A stretch of 64,000 nucleotides of DNA from CAIVVT01 sp963823095 (GCA_963823095.1 CAWGKI010000019.1:186001-250000), one strand, 5' to 3'; numbered from the stretch's first letter, positions 9,806 to 19,013 are shown. The notes: generated by a model not told the origin, from the sequence alone. A program made the numbers and translations.

Positions 9806-10057
9806 GTGACAATCCGCATTCGGGAGGCGCAGAGAGGCTTCTATCACATTGATTTTGCGGAAGGCCCATCGACCAAGGCCTCCGCGGAAGACCCCAGCGT
9901 ACTGGCACCAACTCGGCCTTTTGGAATGAATAACTTGCGTGAAACGGAGCAGAGGAGGAATTGATTCTGAAGGAGGAAGAAACTGGCTTAAGTCTAATGG
10001 AATTAATTGGTTGCGGGGGTAGGATTTGAACCTACGACCTTTGGGTTATGAGCCCAA
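9806..10057. repeat. 252-bp direct repeat, left copy (attachment-like)
   Basis: Same length as, and aligns without gaps to, 25648-25899. The first ~120 bp have drifted considerably, while the last ~130 bp are nearly identical. The right end of the repeat is the 3' two-thirds of the initiator tRNA gene. This layout is expected at the far end of an element integrated in a tRNA gene. The extra shared sequence beyond the tRNA suggests successive insertions at the same site. Confidence 0.75.
10008..10057 (-). pseudogene. Truncated tRNA-Met(i) 3' fragment
   Basis: 50 nt identical to nucleotides 28-77 of the intact initiator tRNA at 25850-25926: CCA end, T arm, variable loop, and anticodon loop CTCATAA with its GGG/CCC stem. 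The acceptor 5' strand and D arm are missing, so it cannot fold as a tRNA. It is best read as the displaced target-site half left by integration of the island. Confidence 0.85.
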
Positions 10058-10060
10058 AAA

Positions 10061-10212
10061 ATGATTTGCCCTCAGTTCCCCTCCATTGCCCTGGCTTCCC
10101 CCAAGATAGTGATTTCATTGCCCTGGGGTGCCCTCAGTTTGGTGACAAAATTGGTGACAGTTGCCCTCGATTGCCCTGGGTTCCCCAACGGATTGGTGAC
10201 AGAATTGGTGAC
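10061..10212. repeat. Repeat-rich left junction: TTGCCCT and paired TTGGTGAC motifs
   Basis: Five TTGCCCT copies (10066, 10086, 10118, 10161, 10171) and four TTGGTGAC copies in two pairs, each pair spaced exactly 12 bp (10139/10151 and 10193/10205). A third 12-bp pair lies at 25633/25645 beside the right repeat. They may be recombinase arm-type sites or the remnant of a coding tail. The minus-strand frame over this stretch has no recombinase motif. Confidence 0.5.
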
Positions 10213-10461
10213 GACTTTCGCCTCCTCGTTTGCGACCGACATGTGCAAGCTAGACTGCATGCAGGCGCCATTATCCACAGGCCGCTGCCCATCGTCAAGC
10301 TTGTATTGCTTGTCGCGCTCATTCGGAGCATTACCGTAGCACCCGGCCAGGGTCAATCGGACGCCGGTGATTGCAGCAGAGGATTGGGAAGACGCAATCA
10401 GGAGGACACCAAACTAATACTCCCGCCTCTCCGACGCGTCCTGGCACAACCTACTCCTCGG

Positions 10462-10911
10462 TCACTTCGGCCCGGTTGAACCCTCAAGATCGGTGGCCCA
10501 ATCCACGACCGTCAGAAACGGAGTCACGTGCTGAAAGGCTTTGTCGTGGGAGACGAGGACTGCACCGGTAGACAGTGCGTGTGAGGCGATAAGCAGGTCC
10601 ATGACTGCAAGGCTCTTCCCCGCCGTCTTCAAGCGGGACCGCAGTCTTCCGTATGCTTGCGCTGCGGCAGAGTCCCAGGAGCGTATCTCGACTGCATCAA
10701 ACAGCGTCTCAACCGAGGCCCGAAGGCGCGTGGCTTCCGGCTTCGACTCCAGCCCAAACAGAATCTCTGCTTCGGTAATCGTAGAAATCCCCACGGCTGT
10801 ATGTTGAAGCGTCTGCTTCAACATCTCTCGCGCCGATTGTGAGCGACCGCTGACGATGTACGCTGTGATATTCGTATCGAGCAGATAGAGCGAAGAGCCG
10901 GTCACATCCAC
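10462..10911 (-). CDS. vapC: VapC-type PIN-domain toxin
   Basis: 149-residue PIN-domain ribonuclease, toxin of a type II module. Acidic metal ligands are visible at Asp12 (LLDTN), Glu49 (ITEAEI), Asp105 (VMDLLIA) and Asp123 (VSHDKAF), with the typical T-G-A-V-L-V-S-H strand before the last one. VapC toxins usually cleave tRNA or rRNA and are held inactive by VapB. The gene overlaps the 3' end of its antitoxin gene by 10 bp, which indicates coupled translation. It is the first protein gene inside the island and may help stabilise it. Confidence 0.92.
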   Translation of the reverse strand: MDVTGSSLYLLDTNITAYIVSGRSQSAREMLKQTLQHTAVGISTITEAEILFGLESKPEATRLRASVETLFDAVEIRSWDSAAAQAYGRLRSRLKTAGKSLAVMDLLIASHALSTGAVLVSHDKAFQHVTPFLTVVDWATDLEGSTGPK

Positions 10912-11153
10912 TCCCGATCGACGGGCAGCGAGAGGTCGCGATCGAGCTCAAACTCAGCGGCACCGGCGGCATCGAGCGTTGCGAAGATTTCGTCCAGTGA
11001 GGGGCGGAGAGGCTTCTCTGAAAGAATAAGCACTCCGGTTTTGGGATTGCGCTCGATGTAGACTTCCTCAGTGTTGAACCGATATTCGGCCGGAATGCGG
11101 ACTGCCTGGCTACGGCCATTGCGGAACACACGAGCCTTTGTGGTTACAGCCAT
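10902..11153 (-). CDS. vapB: VapB-type AbrB-fold antitoxin
   Basis: 83-residue antitoxin. The N-terminal swapped-hairpin AbrB/SpoVT domain is seen in KARVFRNGRSQAVRIPAEYRF, followed by a charged, flexible C-terminus (DEIFATLDAAGAAEFELDRD) that would wrap the PIN toxin. It should bind its own promoter alone and with VapC. ATG 11153 gives the standard length for this family. The upstream region around 11165-11195 has the partial palindrome ATCATGAT, which could be part of the operator. Confidence 0.9.
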   Translation of the reverse strand: MAVTTKARVFRNGRSQAVRIPAEYRFNTEEVYIERNPKTGVLILSEKPLRPSLDEIFATLDAAGAAEFELDRDLSLPVDREWM

Positions 11154-11356
11154 CGGGATTCCCCTTTGATATCCATCATGATAGGCATCACGGCCGATGT
11201 CAAGATCTTGGGCACTCGCGAGAAATCACCGGTGTCGTGCTTCCGGAAAACAAGTTCCTTTCGGGCTGCACTCGAATCCCGGGCTCACACGAGGTTACTC
11301 CCCACGAATCCGAGTGCCTCTGAAAATGCAGCGTGGTGAGAGGGAGCGCCTTTGCC

Positions 11357-12187
11357 GGATGTGTTGCAACTTTGAAAGGGCAGCAAGTGACTCACTCGGT
11401 GGGTCGATTGGAGGCTACCTCGGGCAGCCAGATCGAACAACTTGTGGATGAACTGAATCTGCCTTGAAACATCCGAGCCGCTCACCCCCTGCGCCTGCCC
11501 CTTCCGGATCATATGCATCGCCTCGTAGCCCTCGATGGTTCGGCGCGCCGCGTGAAATTCGCGAAAGCCCTGCTCGGCTTTTACTCGTCGTTTGATCGCT
11601 CGATGGTCTTGCTCCAGCACATGATTCAAATACTGCACCGGGCGGTGCCGGCAGCGGCGACGAAGCGTACCTTCTTCTTTGACCCCCGGAATGGCGGGGT
11701 CTTAGATGCGGGCCTGGTCGGTGTCGATCACGCGAGGCTGGGGATGCGCTGGATCGGCGAGAGCCTTGCGGAATAGTCGTTTGGCGGCTGCGGCATCACG
11801 CAACGCCGAGAGCAGGAAGTAGATGGTGGCGCCGCAGGAATCGATGGCTCGATACAGGTAGCACCAGCGGCCCTGCACTCGAATGTAAGTCTCATCTACG
11901 CGCCAGGATTTGTTGGTCGGCTTGAAATGACGGCGCAGGCGTTGATCCAGTCCGGGGCCGTAGCGTTGCACCCAGTGCCAAATTGTCGTGTGGTCCGCCT
12001 CCACGCCGCGCTTAGTGAGCAGTTCTTCGACATCGCGGACCAAGAGCGAGTAGCGAAGATACCAACGCACGGCACAAAGAATGAACTCGGGGACCGTTTG
12101 CCGCCACTTGAAGATCGTCGGACGGATTACCTTCTTCCCGGTCAATTCAGGCTGCCAGCCCCCACCTGGCAAAGTTGCAACACAACC
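11357..12187. mobile_element. IS6-family insertion sequence, degenerate
   Basis: 831-bp element. Left end GGATGTGTTGCAACTTTG (11357-11374) matches the inverted right end GGTTGTGTTGCAACTTTG (12170-12187) at 17 of 18 positions, and both carry the GG-N3-TGTTGCAA signature of IS6-family termini. Size and the single transposase on the minus strand also fit. The flanking 8-mers do not match (CCTTTGCC and GACTTTGA), so the target duplication is absent or lost through recombination. Confidence 0.82.
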
Positions 12188-12211
12188 GACTTTGACCCCT
12201 CCAGGCTCCAA
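11374..12211 (-). pseudogene. IS6-family transposase with an in-frame stop
   Basis: DDE transposase. The first part holds FKWRQTVPEFILCAVRWYLRYSL, a helix-turn-helix (VEADHTTIWHWVQRYGP) and the first catalytic Asp in WRVDETYIRVQG. A TAA at 11702-11704 interrupts it after VIDTDQARI, where family members usually have a Tyr. The same frame then resumes with VQYLNHVLEQDHRAIKRRV, including the final catalytic Glu, and ends in GYEAMHMIRKGQ. No frame change is needed, so a single nonsense substitution inactivates an otherwise complete enzyme. The frame runs past the C-terminus into the left end of the element. Confidence 0.85.
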
Positions 12212-12560
12212 TTTCGTCCTGGTGCGGAGGACCCGAAACCGGGAATTCCAGGCAATTCAAGGCGTTTTACAGACACCGCTGCGGACCCTCCATCCTGCGC
12301 AACCGGATTTCGCTGACTCGTTGCCCACGCGCTTCCGAAGAGCGTGTTTCCGGAACCGCCGAACGCGCCTCGTCGGACACCCGCTGGGCTTGGCGGCGGC
12401 ACGCTCTGGAGGCCCAGATTCCGATACGCACGAAGGCGAAGCCGATATCGCCGTGGAAAAATTACGAATAAGTGAAGTTTAGATGTATAATCATCTCCGT
12501 TTAAGATTCAATATCGCTTTCAGGCGCATGAAAACCGCTGAAGAACGGTAAGGGGATCGT
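12188..12560. other. Intergenic stretch upstream of the SGNH hydrolase
   Basis: 373 bp between the IS right end and the hydrolase gene. No convincing coding sequence is seen; the short frames lack family motifs and ribosome sites. The last ~100 bp turn AT-rich and hold the hydrolase promoter. Confidence 0.6.
12462..12491 (+). promoter_or_regulatory. Sigma70-like promoter of the SGNH hydrolase gene
   Basis: Perfect -10 TATAAT (12486-12491) with a -35-like TTACGA 18 bp upstream (12462-12467), in an AT-rich patch. The leader to ATG 12561 would be about 60 nt and contains AAGGGGA as ribosome site. Confidence 0.6.
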
Positions 12561-13796
12561 ATGAAGCTTCTGCTTTGGATTGTGACGCTGACCGCGTGTA
12601 TCGCTCCGGCGTCGGGTCAACGGAAGGCCGATCTTTCGAGGCTCGTCGTTATCGGCGACTCTTTGAGCGCGGGCTATCAAAATGGCTCGCTGCTCTCAAC
12701 ACAGCAGCCGCACGGCTATGCCAGTCTGGTCGCGAAGCAGGCCCAGGTGGCATTGTTCCTTCCTCTCATCGCTGCCCCGGGCATACCCAATGTCCTCGTT
12801 TTGTTGAGTCCCGGACCTCCGCCGATTATTCTCCGGGCTCCCGGTGTGTCCTCCGGGCGTGTCGACCTCTCAACACAAGCCACCGATCTGGCGGTGCCCG
12901 GCCAGAACCTGCAAGACGCGCTAACCACCCGGCCAAACTTGCCTATCGACGACATGACCGACCTGGTGCTGGGGCTCCCCGGTCTCCTGGCGGGGGTTTC
13001 CAAGAGTCAGGTGGAATGGGCTGAATCGCTCAACCCCACGACGGTCCTGGTCTGGCTGGGCAATAACGACGCCCTCGGCGCCGCAATCGCCGCGGACTCG
13101 AGCATCCTCACCCCGACCGCGCAATTCCAAGCGGCCTTTACGCAGGTCATGGACCGACTAGAGGCAACAGGGGCGAAACTCGTGGTCGCGAACATTCCCG
13201 ATGTCACCGTGATTCCCTACCTGACCCCGGCGCTGAAGGTGGCTGAGACAGTGGGATTGCCCCTTTCAATAATTGGCCCGATTCTGGGGATCCAAGACGG
13301 CGATTTCGTTACTCCGGACGCGCTACCGCTGATTCCAGCCATCCTGCATGACCCAGCGCTGGGACCTTTGCCGGGCAACGTGGTGCTAACCGCCGCCGAG
13401 GTCGTGCAGATTCGCGCCGCCGTCGCCAGTTACAACCAGATCATCGAGTCGCAAGCTCGGGCCAAGGGAGCCGCTCTTGTGGACATCCACGCTCTTCTCA
13501 ACCGAATCCACGCACAGGGATTCGTGATTGATGGACACAGGCTCACCACGGACTTTCTCGGCGGCATCTTCTCGCTGGACGGTATTCACCCTACAAACAC
13601 CGGGGCAGCGATACTCGCCAACGCATTCATACACGCGCTAAACAGACATTTCGCAGCAGGCATTTCACCTGTCAACGTCGAGCAGATCGCCAGCACCGAC
13701 CCATTAGTTCTACCCGGCGTCGGTCGCCCGGTGTCTTCGCTCGGGCACATCGACTCCGAGACCGCCGATTCGGTTCGGAAGCTGGTGGTTCACTGA
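12561..13796 (+). CDS. Secreted SGNH/GDSL-family hydrolase
   Basis: 411 residues with a signal peptide (MKLLLWIVTLTACIAPASG). GDSL block I holds nucleophile Ser34 in VIGDSLSAGYQ, block III is GNND (167-170), and block V has Asp340 and His343 in SLDGIHPT. All catalytic and oxyanion positions are therefore present. These enzymes are esterases, lipases or carbohydrate deacetylases. The insertion between blocks I and III, rich in Pro and Leu, is longer than usual, so the substrate is unclear. AAGGGGA lies upstream of ATG 12561. The gene has its own promoter and a 10-bp hairpin directly after the stop, so it is probably monocistronic. Confidence 0.88.
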   Translation: MKLLLWIVTLTACIAPASGQRKADLSRLVVIGDSLSAGYQNGSLLSTQQPHGYASLVAKQAQVALFLPLIAAPGIPNVLVLLSPGPPPIILRAPGVSSGRVDLSTQATDLAVPGQNLQDALTTRPNLPIDDMTDLVLGLPGLLAGVSKSQVEWAESLNPTTVLVWLGNNDALGAAIAADSSILTPTAQFQAAFTQVMDRLEATGAKLVVANIPDVTVIPYLTPALKVAETVGLPLSIIGPILGIQDGDFVTPDALPLIPAILHDPALGPLPGNVVLTAAEVVQIRAAVASYNQIIESQARAKGAALVDIHALLNRIHAQGFVIDGHRLTTDFLGGIFSLDGIHPTNTGAAILANAFIHALNRHFAAGISPVNVEQIASTDPLVLPGVGRPVSSLGHIDSETADSVRKLVVH

Positions 13797-13797
13797 C

Positions 13798-13825
13798 TCG
13801 AGGAGCGGCCAGACTCGCTCCTCGA
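13798..13825 (+). terminator. Hairpin after the SGNH hydrolase
   Basis: Perfect 10-bp stem TCGAGGAGCG / CGCTCCTCGA with an 8-nt loop, starting 2 bp after the TGA stop. No T-run follows, so it may stabilise the 3' end or act with Rho. Confidence 0.5.
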
Positions 13826-14031
13826 ACGTAGCGCCCGTGAGTCGTTGGCCGCAGTGAGTTCTCAGGGTATGGACGGCGAGTGAGTTGAGCTTCCGAAGCC
13901 AGTGTTCCTGTGAGCGGAGAGGGAACGGAGAACGAGCGGTCGTACGGTTCTCGCGAGTCGCCTCCCTTGCGGGATTGGGCCAACTCAGTCACTAGACCGT
14001 ATCGTCTCGGCACGCCACGTGCAAACGGGCT

Positions 14032-14862
14032 TTGAAAGAAGAATCCAGCTTGAACCAGCCTCGACTGCATGTTTCATCGCGACTCTCCGAGGCCGAGTGG
14101 TTAGTGTCGCGACTGGCCCCTTTCGGCGCGTATAGCGTGAGCTCGGTCGCACCAGGCGGCTTCCCCGCTTATGTCAGAGTCCTGCACCCGGCGCAAGGCA
14201 TGCATGGCGAGCGTCTCCGTTGGGCCGAAGTTGCAGCCAGATCTGGTCGCAGGATGCATCCACTTGTCCAATTCCATGCCATCAATCGGCCGCCTGTGTC
14301 TGGCTTGGAGTTCGCCATCACCCCCCCGGAGCCCGGCAATCTGCCGTCTGATCTGCTCAGGGTCGCCTCCGCTATTCTGGCTAATCACACAGCCACCCCT
14401 GACCACTGCTGGTTTTGCTTGTGGAATGGCTACGGCTGGCTACGCAACACGGCCGCGAGCCGGATGGAGTTCACGCCTACCGGCGCGTCCGCTGCCCCGG
14501 CAGCAACCCTCGATGACGCCACTGACTCGATGTCGCTGTCACAACTATTGCCGGCCGCGGTGCAAAACGTTCCTTGCGTTCATCTTCCCAACCGGGATTA
14601 CCACCTGCTTGAGGGCCCGCTGGAAGCCGCCACCGAGCTCGGTTGGAATTTGACCAGCGACTGCTTTTTCCCGCAATCACCGAATCTGTTCTGGCCAGAC
14701 GACCATGCCTGGTGCGTCGCGACTGAAATCGATCTGTTCTGCACCCTGGTCGCCGGTTCGAACGCTTTGGCCGAGAGCCTGCTGGCTGACCCGCGTCTGG
14801 AGGTTTGGCGTGTCTTGCCCGACGACCCTGTGACGTGGGGCAGCGACGACATAAACACATGA
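14032..14862 (+). CDS. Conserved hypothetical protein
   Basis: 276-residue cytoplasmic protein with no signal peptide or membrane segment. Conserved-looking motifs include RVLHPAQ, LRWAEVAARSG, HCWFCLWNGYGWL, LPNRDYHLLEGPLEAA, SPNLFWPDDHAWCVATEIDLFCTLVAGS and LLADPRLEVW. I recall this arrangement from hypothetical proteins common in actinobacteria, which would suit acquisition by transfer; that is memory, not a search. The many buried Trp/Cys residues suggest a compact globular fold. No catalytic motif can be named. It sits alone between the hydrolase and the TonB-like gene. Confidence 0.7.
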   Translation: MKEESSLNQPRLHVSSRLSEAEWLVSRLAPFGAYSVSSVAPGGFPAYVRVLHPAQGMHGERLRWAEVAARSGRRMHPLVQFHAINRPPVSGLEFAITPPEPGNLPSDLLRVASAILANHTATPDHCWFCLWNGYGWLRNTAASRMEFTPTGASAAPAATLDDATDSMSLSQLLPAAVQNVPCVHLPNRDYHLLEGPLEAATELGWNLTSDCFFPQSPNLFWPDDHAWCVATEIDLFCTLVAGSNALAESLLADPRLEVWRVLPDDPVTWGSDDINT

Positions 14863-15059
14863 TCGGGGCAAGCCGGACAAGGTCCATGGGGTTACGCCGG
14901 ATCAGAGTCATGCTTTCAGCACCGCGACGCAACAACCTGGAATTGTCGTCGCCACTGGAGCTTCGATGCAGCGCTTACGCCCTGGAGACTTCCGCGAGCA
15001 ATGAACCTCCAAATGGGACTCACAGGCTTGTTCTCAGCGGCTGTGATTGAGGAAGACAG

Positions 15060-15782
15060 GTGTACTCTCAGGGAACGCTGGATGCCAAGATGGAGTCCTC
15101 TTTGAGAATCATGATCGATACAGTGCCACTCGCCGCGGTGCTGCTGGCCGCCACCGCGCTTGTGCAGGCGCAAGAGTCCGTTGGGCCTAGCGTCTCGGCG
15201 CCGCAGATTTTGTCGAAGGCCGAGCCACAATACACTGAGGAAGCGCGCCACGCCCGGGTGAACGCCACCGTAACGGTTAAGCTTGTCGTGGGGCCGGAGG
15301 GTAACACACACGATATCCGTGTCATCCGCGGGGCCGGGTTTGGATTGGATGAGAACGCCATCGAATGCATGAAGACCTGGCGTTTCGCACCCGGTAGGAA
15401 AGATGGGAAGGCCGTCGCAGTGTTTGCAACCGTCGAAGTGGACTTCCGGCTCATGGTGAAAGAGAACGAAGGCCAGCATGCGAGATTAGCCTTTACTCTG
15501 CCCCCCGGAGCCACTCGGCCGGAATTGGTCAAAGGCAGGATACCGGCAAACCCCGGTTCCTCACACCCAGACCAGCGCTTCCGCATTAGCATGACCGTCG
15601 ATTCCACGGGAGTACCCGAGAATCTGACCGTCGTCGATGCTACCGACCCCAAATGGGCCGATCGGGCATTGCACGAACTCAAGGGCTGGCGATTCGTTCC
15701 CGCCAGCGCCAACGGTCAGGCGGTTGCGGTCGAGGGGGTTTTCGAGTTAGGGGCCGGCAACCTCCGCTACATGTTGCAATGA
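15060..15782 (+). CDS. Secreted protein with two TonB C-terminal-like domains
   Basis: 240 residues. A short N-terminal hydrophobic segment (about 20-37, VPLAAVLLAATALVQAQ) is followed by a first TonB-C-like domain (about 48-130: PQYTEEARHARVNATVTVKLVV, DENAIECMKTWRFAPG) and a second, more divergent one (about 160-235: FRISMTVDSTGVPENLTVVD, ALHELKGWRFVPA). GTG 15060 has GAGGAAG just upstream; ATG 15090 is an alternative with a weaker site. No ExbB/ExbD genes are nearby and the Pro-rich periplasmic linker of a true energy transducer is missing, so it may be a periplasmic binding protein rather than a working TonB. Confidence 0.8.
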   Translation: MYSQGTLDAKMESSLRIMIDTVPLAAVLLAATALVQAQESVGPSVSAPQILSKAEPQYTEEARHARVNATVTVKLVVGPEGNTHDIRVIRGAGFGLDENAIECMKTWRFAPGRKDGKAVAVFATVEVDFRLMVKENEGQHARLAFTLPPGATRPELVKGRIPANPGSSHPDQRFRISMTVDSTGVPENLTVVDATDPKWADRALHELKGWRFVPASANGQAVAVEGVFELGAGNLRYMLQ

Positions 15783-15894
15783 AGCCTCAATCCGTGTGCC
15801 ACGACCCGGATGGGCCGGGTACGCAGCCTTCCACGTTCATCAGGCATTTCCGCGATCGAACCGATGCTGTTTGAGCTTCAACCATCCCTCTCTT

Positions 15895-15921
15895 CTGACA
15901 GAATCCTGACAAATCCCTGAT
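15895..15921 (+). promoter_or_regulatory. Three CTGAC/T repeats with 11-bp period (candidate OmpR-type site)
   Basis: CTGAC at 15895 and 15906 and CTGAT at 15917 are spaced exactly 11 bp. OmpR/PhoB-type regulators bind head-to-tail half-sites at one-turn spacing. A related CTGAC-N6-CCGAT pair precedes each propeller gene copy. The array ends 12 bp before the kinase start, so autoregulation is likely. Confidence 0.55.
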
Positions 15922-15933
15922 CCGATCGGCACA

Positions 15934-17860
15934 ATGGCGGCGCATACTCGATCCACTGTGCGTCCGCTGACGACCAAGCTGCTCTCGGTCCGCCGGAGCT
16001 TGCCGTTGTTCCTGGCAATCGTTGTCTGCTTGGCGATTTTGCAGGTGTGGCTCACGTGGCGTCTGATGGAACAGGACCGCAACCTCGCCGCGCAGCAGTC
16101 GCGCGAGCGCCTGGGGCAGATCGCCGACCTCGCTGTCGCTCAACTTGCCAGCATGCTCGGCGAATGGGACCTCAGCCTGCGTCAGTTGGACGCTCTGCCG
16201 CCTCCGGCCGCGTTAGCGGCCAAGCTGCCGCGAAACGGCGCGTTGTTACTGATGGCACATCAATCGGTAACTTCATACCGGGGCAAACCGCTCCTGTACG
16301 TGCCTGCGCCTCCTTCGGCTGCTCCGCTCCCGCGGGCTTTCGATGCCGCCGAGAAGCTGGAGTTCCGCGATCAGAACTACGCTCGGGCACTGGAAGCCTT
16401 ACGGCCGTTGACCGAGCAGCCTGCAACGCGTGCGGAGGCCCTACTGCGCATCGCTCGATTGGAGCGCAGGCTGAACCATCCGGGCGAAGCACTGGCAACG
16501 TATTATCGATTGTCGCGGGAGACCGCCAGCAGCCCCGAGGGCGTGCCGTACGCGCTTTTGGCAGCGGGAGCGCGCTGCGAACTGCCGGGGCACGGCAATG
16601 CGGTGGAGCAGTTGCGTGCGGCGCTCCTCGAAGGCCGCTGGCCAATCCACCGCGAGACCTTCGAATACTATTGGGCCGAAGTAAATCACCTCCGGCACAC
16701 TACTGAAGATCCCCCGAAGGAGTCGATGGAGTTCTCCGCACTGGTGTCGCGGCTATACGAAGAGTGGCAAAGGGCGGTGCGGTCCGGAGCCAGTTTCAGC
16801 GGTCGAGAGGCCGAGCCGGACGCGTCGCTGCTGATCTGGCACGCGACGCCGTCACGGCTCGCCGCATTGTCCGCACCCCCTGGCTGGCTTGGCGCCGGCC
16901 TAAAGCTGCCCGCCAACGCCAGCGACATTCGTTGGAAATGGATGGCTCCAGGCTTGTCAGCGTCAGGTTCAACAGCAGGCGCCGAGGCAGATGTGTCGCG
17001 TTCTCTGGCCGAGGCACAACTCACGGGCAAGCTTGAGTTCTCCAGCATCTCCGGCGTCTCATCTCGGGGGCTCAACCGCGCGCGGTGGCTGTCCGGTGTG
17101 GGACTGATGCTGGCATTGGTGCTGGCGGGCGCATACGCCATGTATCGGGGCGTAAGCCGGGAACTGCGCGTGGCAGTGCTCCAATCGGACTTCGTCTCCG
17201 CCGTTTCGCACGAGTTCCGCTCGCCGCTCACCTCGCTCAGGAGTATCACCGAGTTACTCGTGAACAACCGTCTGGCGGACGAGGGCCGCAGGCAGCAGAG
17301 TTACGTCTTTTCTGGAACGCGAAACAAGCCGGCTGCAACACCTGGTGGAAGATCTGCTCGATTTCGGACGCATGGAATCCGGGCGCAAGCAGTACCGCAT
17401 CGAGCGGCACGACGTGTTTGGCCTGGTGCGGGGGGTTGTGGCGGATTTTCGCGAAGAGGCGCTGGCCAGCGGCTTCCAAGTGGAAATGAATCTCGATCCA
17501 AGCGAGGCGACCATCAAGGCGGATGACGAAGCGCTGCGGCGCGCGATCCGCAACCTGCTCGAAAACGCTTTGAAGTATTCACCGGAATGCCGCACCGTGT
17601 GGGTGGAAGGCCGGGTGAATCATCGCCAGGTAATGATTTCGGTGCGCGATCGCGGCATGGGCATCGATCCGCAGGAGCAGCGCGAGATATTTCAGAAATT
17701 CGTGCGAGGCGCGGCGGCGAAGAAGGCGGGTATCAAAGGCACGGGCATCGGGCTATCGATGGTACGGCAAATCGTCGATGCATGCGGAGGAGAGATCCGC
17801 CTGGAGAGTCAGGCAGGTGTGGGCAGCACGTTCACGATCAAGCTACCTTTGGCCGGTTAA
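15934..17860 (+). pseudogene. Membrane sensor histidine kinase, split by one base
   Basis: Two frames together give a ~640-residue kinase. TM1 is at about residues 23-44, followed by a long extracytoplasmic region with TPR-like helices (150-260) and TM2 at about 385-406. The DHp helix carries phosphoacceptor His426 (SAVSHEFRSPLTSL). After the frame change come the N box (NLLENALKYSP), G1 (VRDRGMGID), F box (FQKFVRG) and G2 (GTGIGLSMVRQIV). The frames join if one T is removed from TTTT at 17308-17311, reading YVFLERETSRLQHLVEDLL. Every catalytic motif is intact, so an indel error is as likely as true loss. The next two genes encode its probable response regulators. Confidence 0.85.
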
Positions 17861-17874
17861 CGAGGAAGCGCGGA

Positions 17875-18996
17875 ATGGTCAGAATTCTAGTTGTCGAAGA
17901 CGAACCCGGTATCGCGTTTGGCATCGAAAATGACCTTCAGGCGGAAGGTTACGACGTTACTGTTGCGAGCGACGGCAACGAAGCGGTTCGCCGCGCCCGC
18001 GCAGAGACCTTTGACCTGATTCTGCTTGACGTAATGCTGCCGCATAAGGATGGCTTCGAGGTATGCCGCGACCTGCGCAGCGGTGGCCTGACCACGCCGA
18101 TCGTGATGCTGACGGCGAAGACCGGCGAGTTCGACAAAGTAATGGGGCTCGATCTCGGAGCGGACGACTATGTCACTAAGCCGTTTAGCGCGCGCGAACT
18201 GCGAGCCCGGATTCGGGCGGCATTGCGTCACCAACCAGCCGGAGATTCCGCGGGCCCGGATATGCAGCGGCAACTCCGGGTGGCCTCGGATGTTCAGCAC
18301 CGCTTATTCCCCCAGCTTCGTCCAGTCGTGGCGACTCTCGACTACGCGGGCTTCTGCCAGCCCGCGCTCGGAATGAGCGGCGACTACTACGATTTCCTGG
18401 ACCTCTCGCCCGGCAAGCTCGGCTTGCTCGTGGCCGATGTAGTAGGCAAGGGCGTTCCTGCCGCTCTGCTGATGGCGTCCGTCCACAGCGCGATGCGCAC
18501 GCTGGCGCCGCAGTTCGGAGAGCGTTGCGGCGAGCTGCTGGCCCAGCTCAACACGGTGCTCTATGAAGCGACGGCTGCCGATATGTACGCCACTATGTTC
18601 TATGCGGTCTACGACGACGCGTCGCGTGTGCTGACCTATTCGAACGCGGGGCATGAACCGCCGTTGTTGTTTCGCGCGACGGCGGCTGATGCCCGGCATA
18701 TGCGATTGGATTCGGGCACAACTCCGGTGGGCCTGCTGCCTCAGTTGCCCACCGTACAGACGAGTGTCCAACTCGTTCCGGGAGACTGGCTGATTGTCTT
18801 TACCGACGGGATCACCGAAGCGCTAAACGAAAGCGGACAAGAATTCGGTGCGGCCGGCTTAATCGCAGCGGTGGACGCCGCCTCCGCCCGGAACGCGGAG
18901 CAAATGCGCGACGCAATCGTCGGCGAACTCCGCGGCTACAGCGGATCCATCCCGCAATCGGACGACATTACGCTCATCACTGCGCGCGTTCAATAG
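17875..18996 (+). CDS. Response regulator with SpoIIE/PPM-type phosphatase output
   Basis: 373 residues. Receiver domain 1-115 has acidic pocket VEDE, phosphoacceptor Asp52 (LILLDVMLP) and Lys102 (VTKPF). The output is a PP2C-like SpoIIE phosphatase (about 145-373) with metal-site motifs GDYYDFLDL and FTDGITEA, VVGKGVPAALLMA, and C-terminal SDDITLITA. It would dephosphorylate a partner protein, often an anti-sigma-factor antagonist, when the receiver is phosphorylated. ATG 17875 follows GAGGAAG and lies 14 bp after the kinase stop. Its receiver is closely similar to that of the next gene, indicating a local duplication. Confidence 0.9.
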   Translation: MVRILVVEDEPGIAFGIENDLQAEGYDVTVASDGNEAVRRARAETFDLILLDVMLPHKDGFEVCRDLRSGGLTTPIVMLTAKTGEFDKVMGLDLGADDYVTKPFSARELRARIRAALRHQPAGDSAGPDMQRQLRVASDVQHRLFPQLRPVVATLDYAGFCQPALGMSGDYYDFLDLSPGKLGLLVADVVGKGVPAALLMASVHSAMRTLAPQFGERCGELLAQLNTVLYEATAADMYATMFYAVYDDASRVLTYSNAGHEPPLLFRATAADARHMRLDSGTTPVGLLPQLPTVQTSVQLVPGDWLIVFTDGITEALNESGQEFGAAGLIAAVDAASARNAEQMRDAIVGELRGYSGSIPQSDDITLITARVQ

Positions 18997-19013
18997 CTAT
19001 GGAAAGCGAACGT

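Noticed and set aside
10008..10057. Second functional tRNA-Met gene
   Set aside because: The acceptor 5' strand and D arm are missing, so it cannot form a tRNA.
10072..10356. Possible integrase remnant on the minus strand
   Set aside because: The translation contains VTNSVTNP-type repeats but none of the tyrosine or serine recombinase motifs, so it is described only as repeat-rich DNA.
17308..17311. Programmed frameshift in the histidine kinase
   Set aside because: There is no stop codon, pseudoknot or typical slippery heptamer, and the same one-base pattern occurs in unrelated genes, which fits indel error better.
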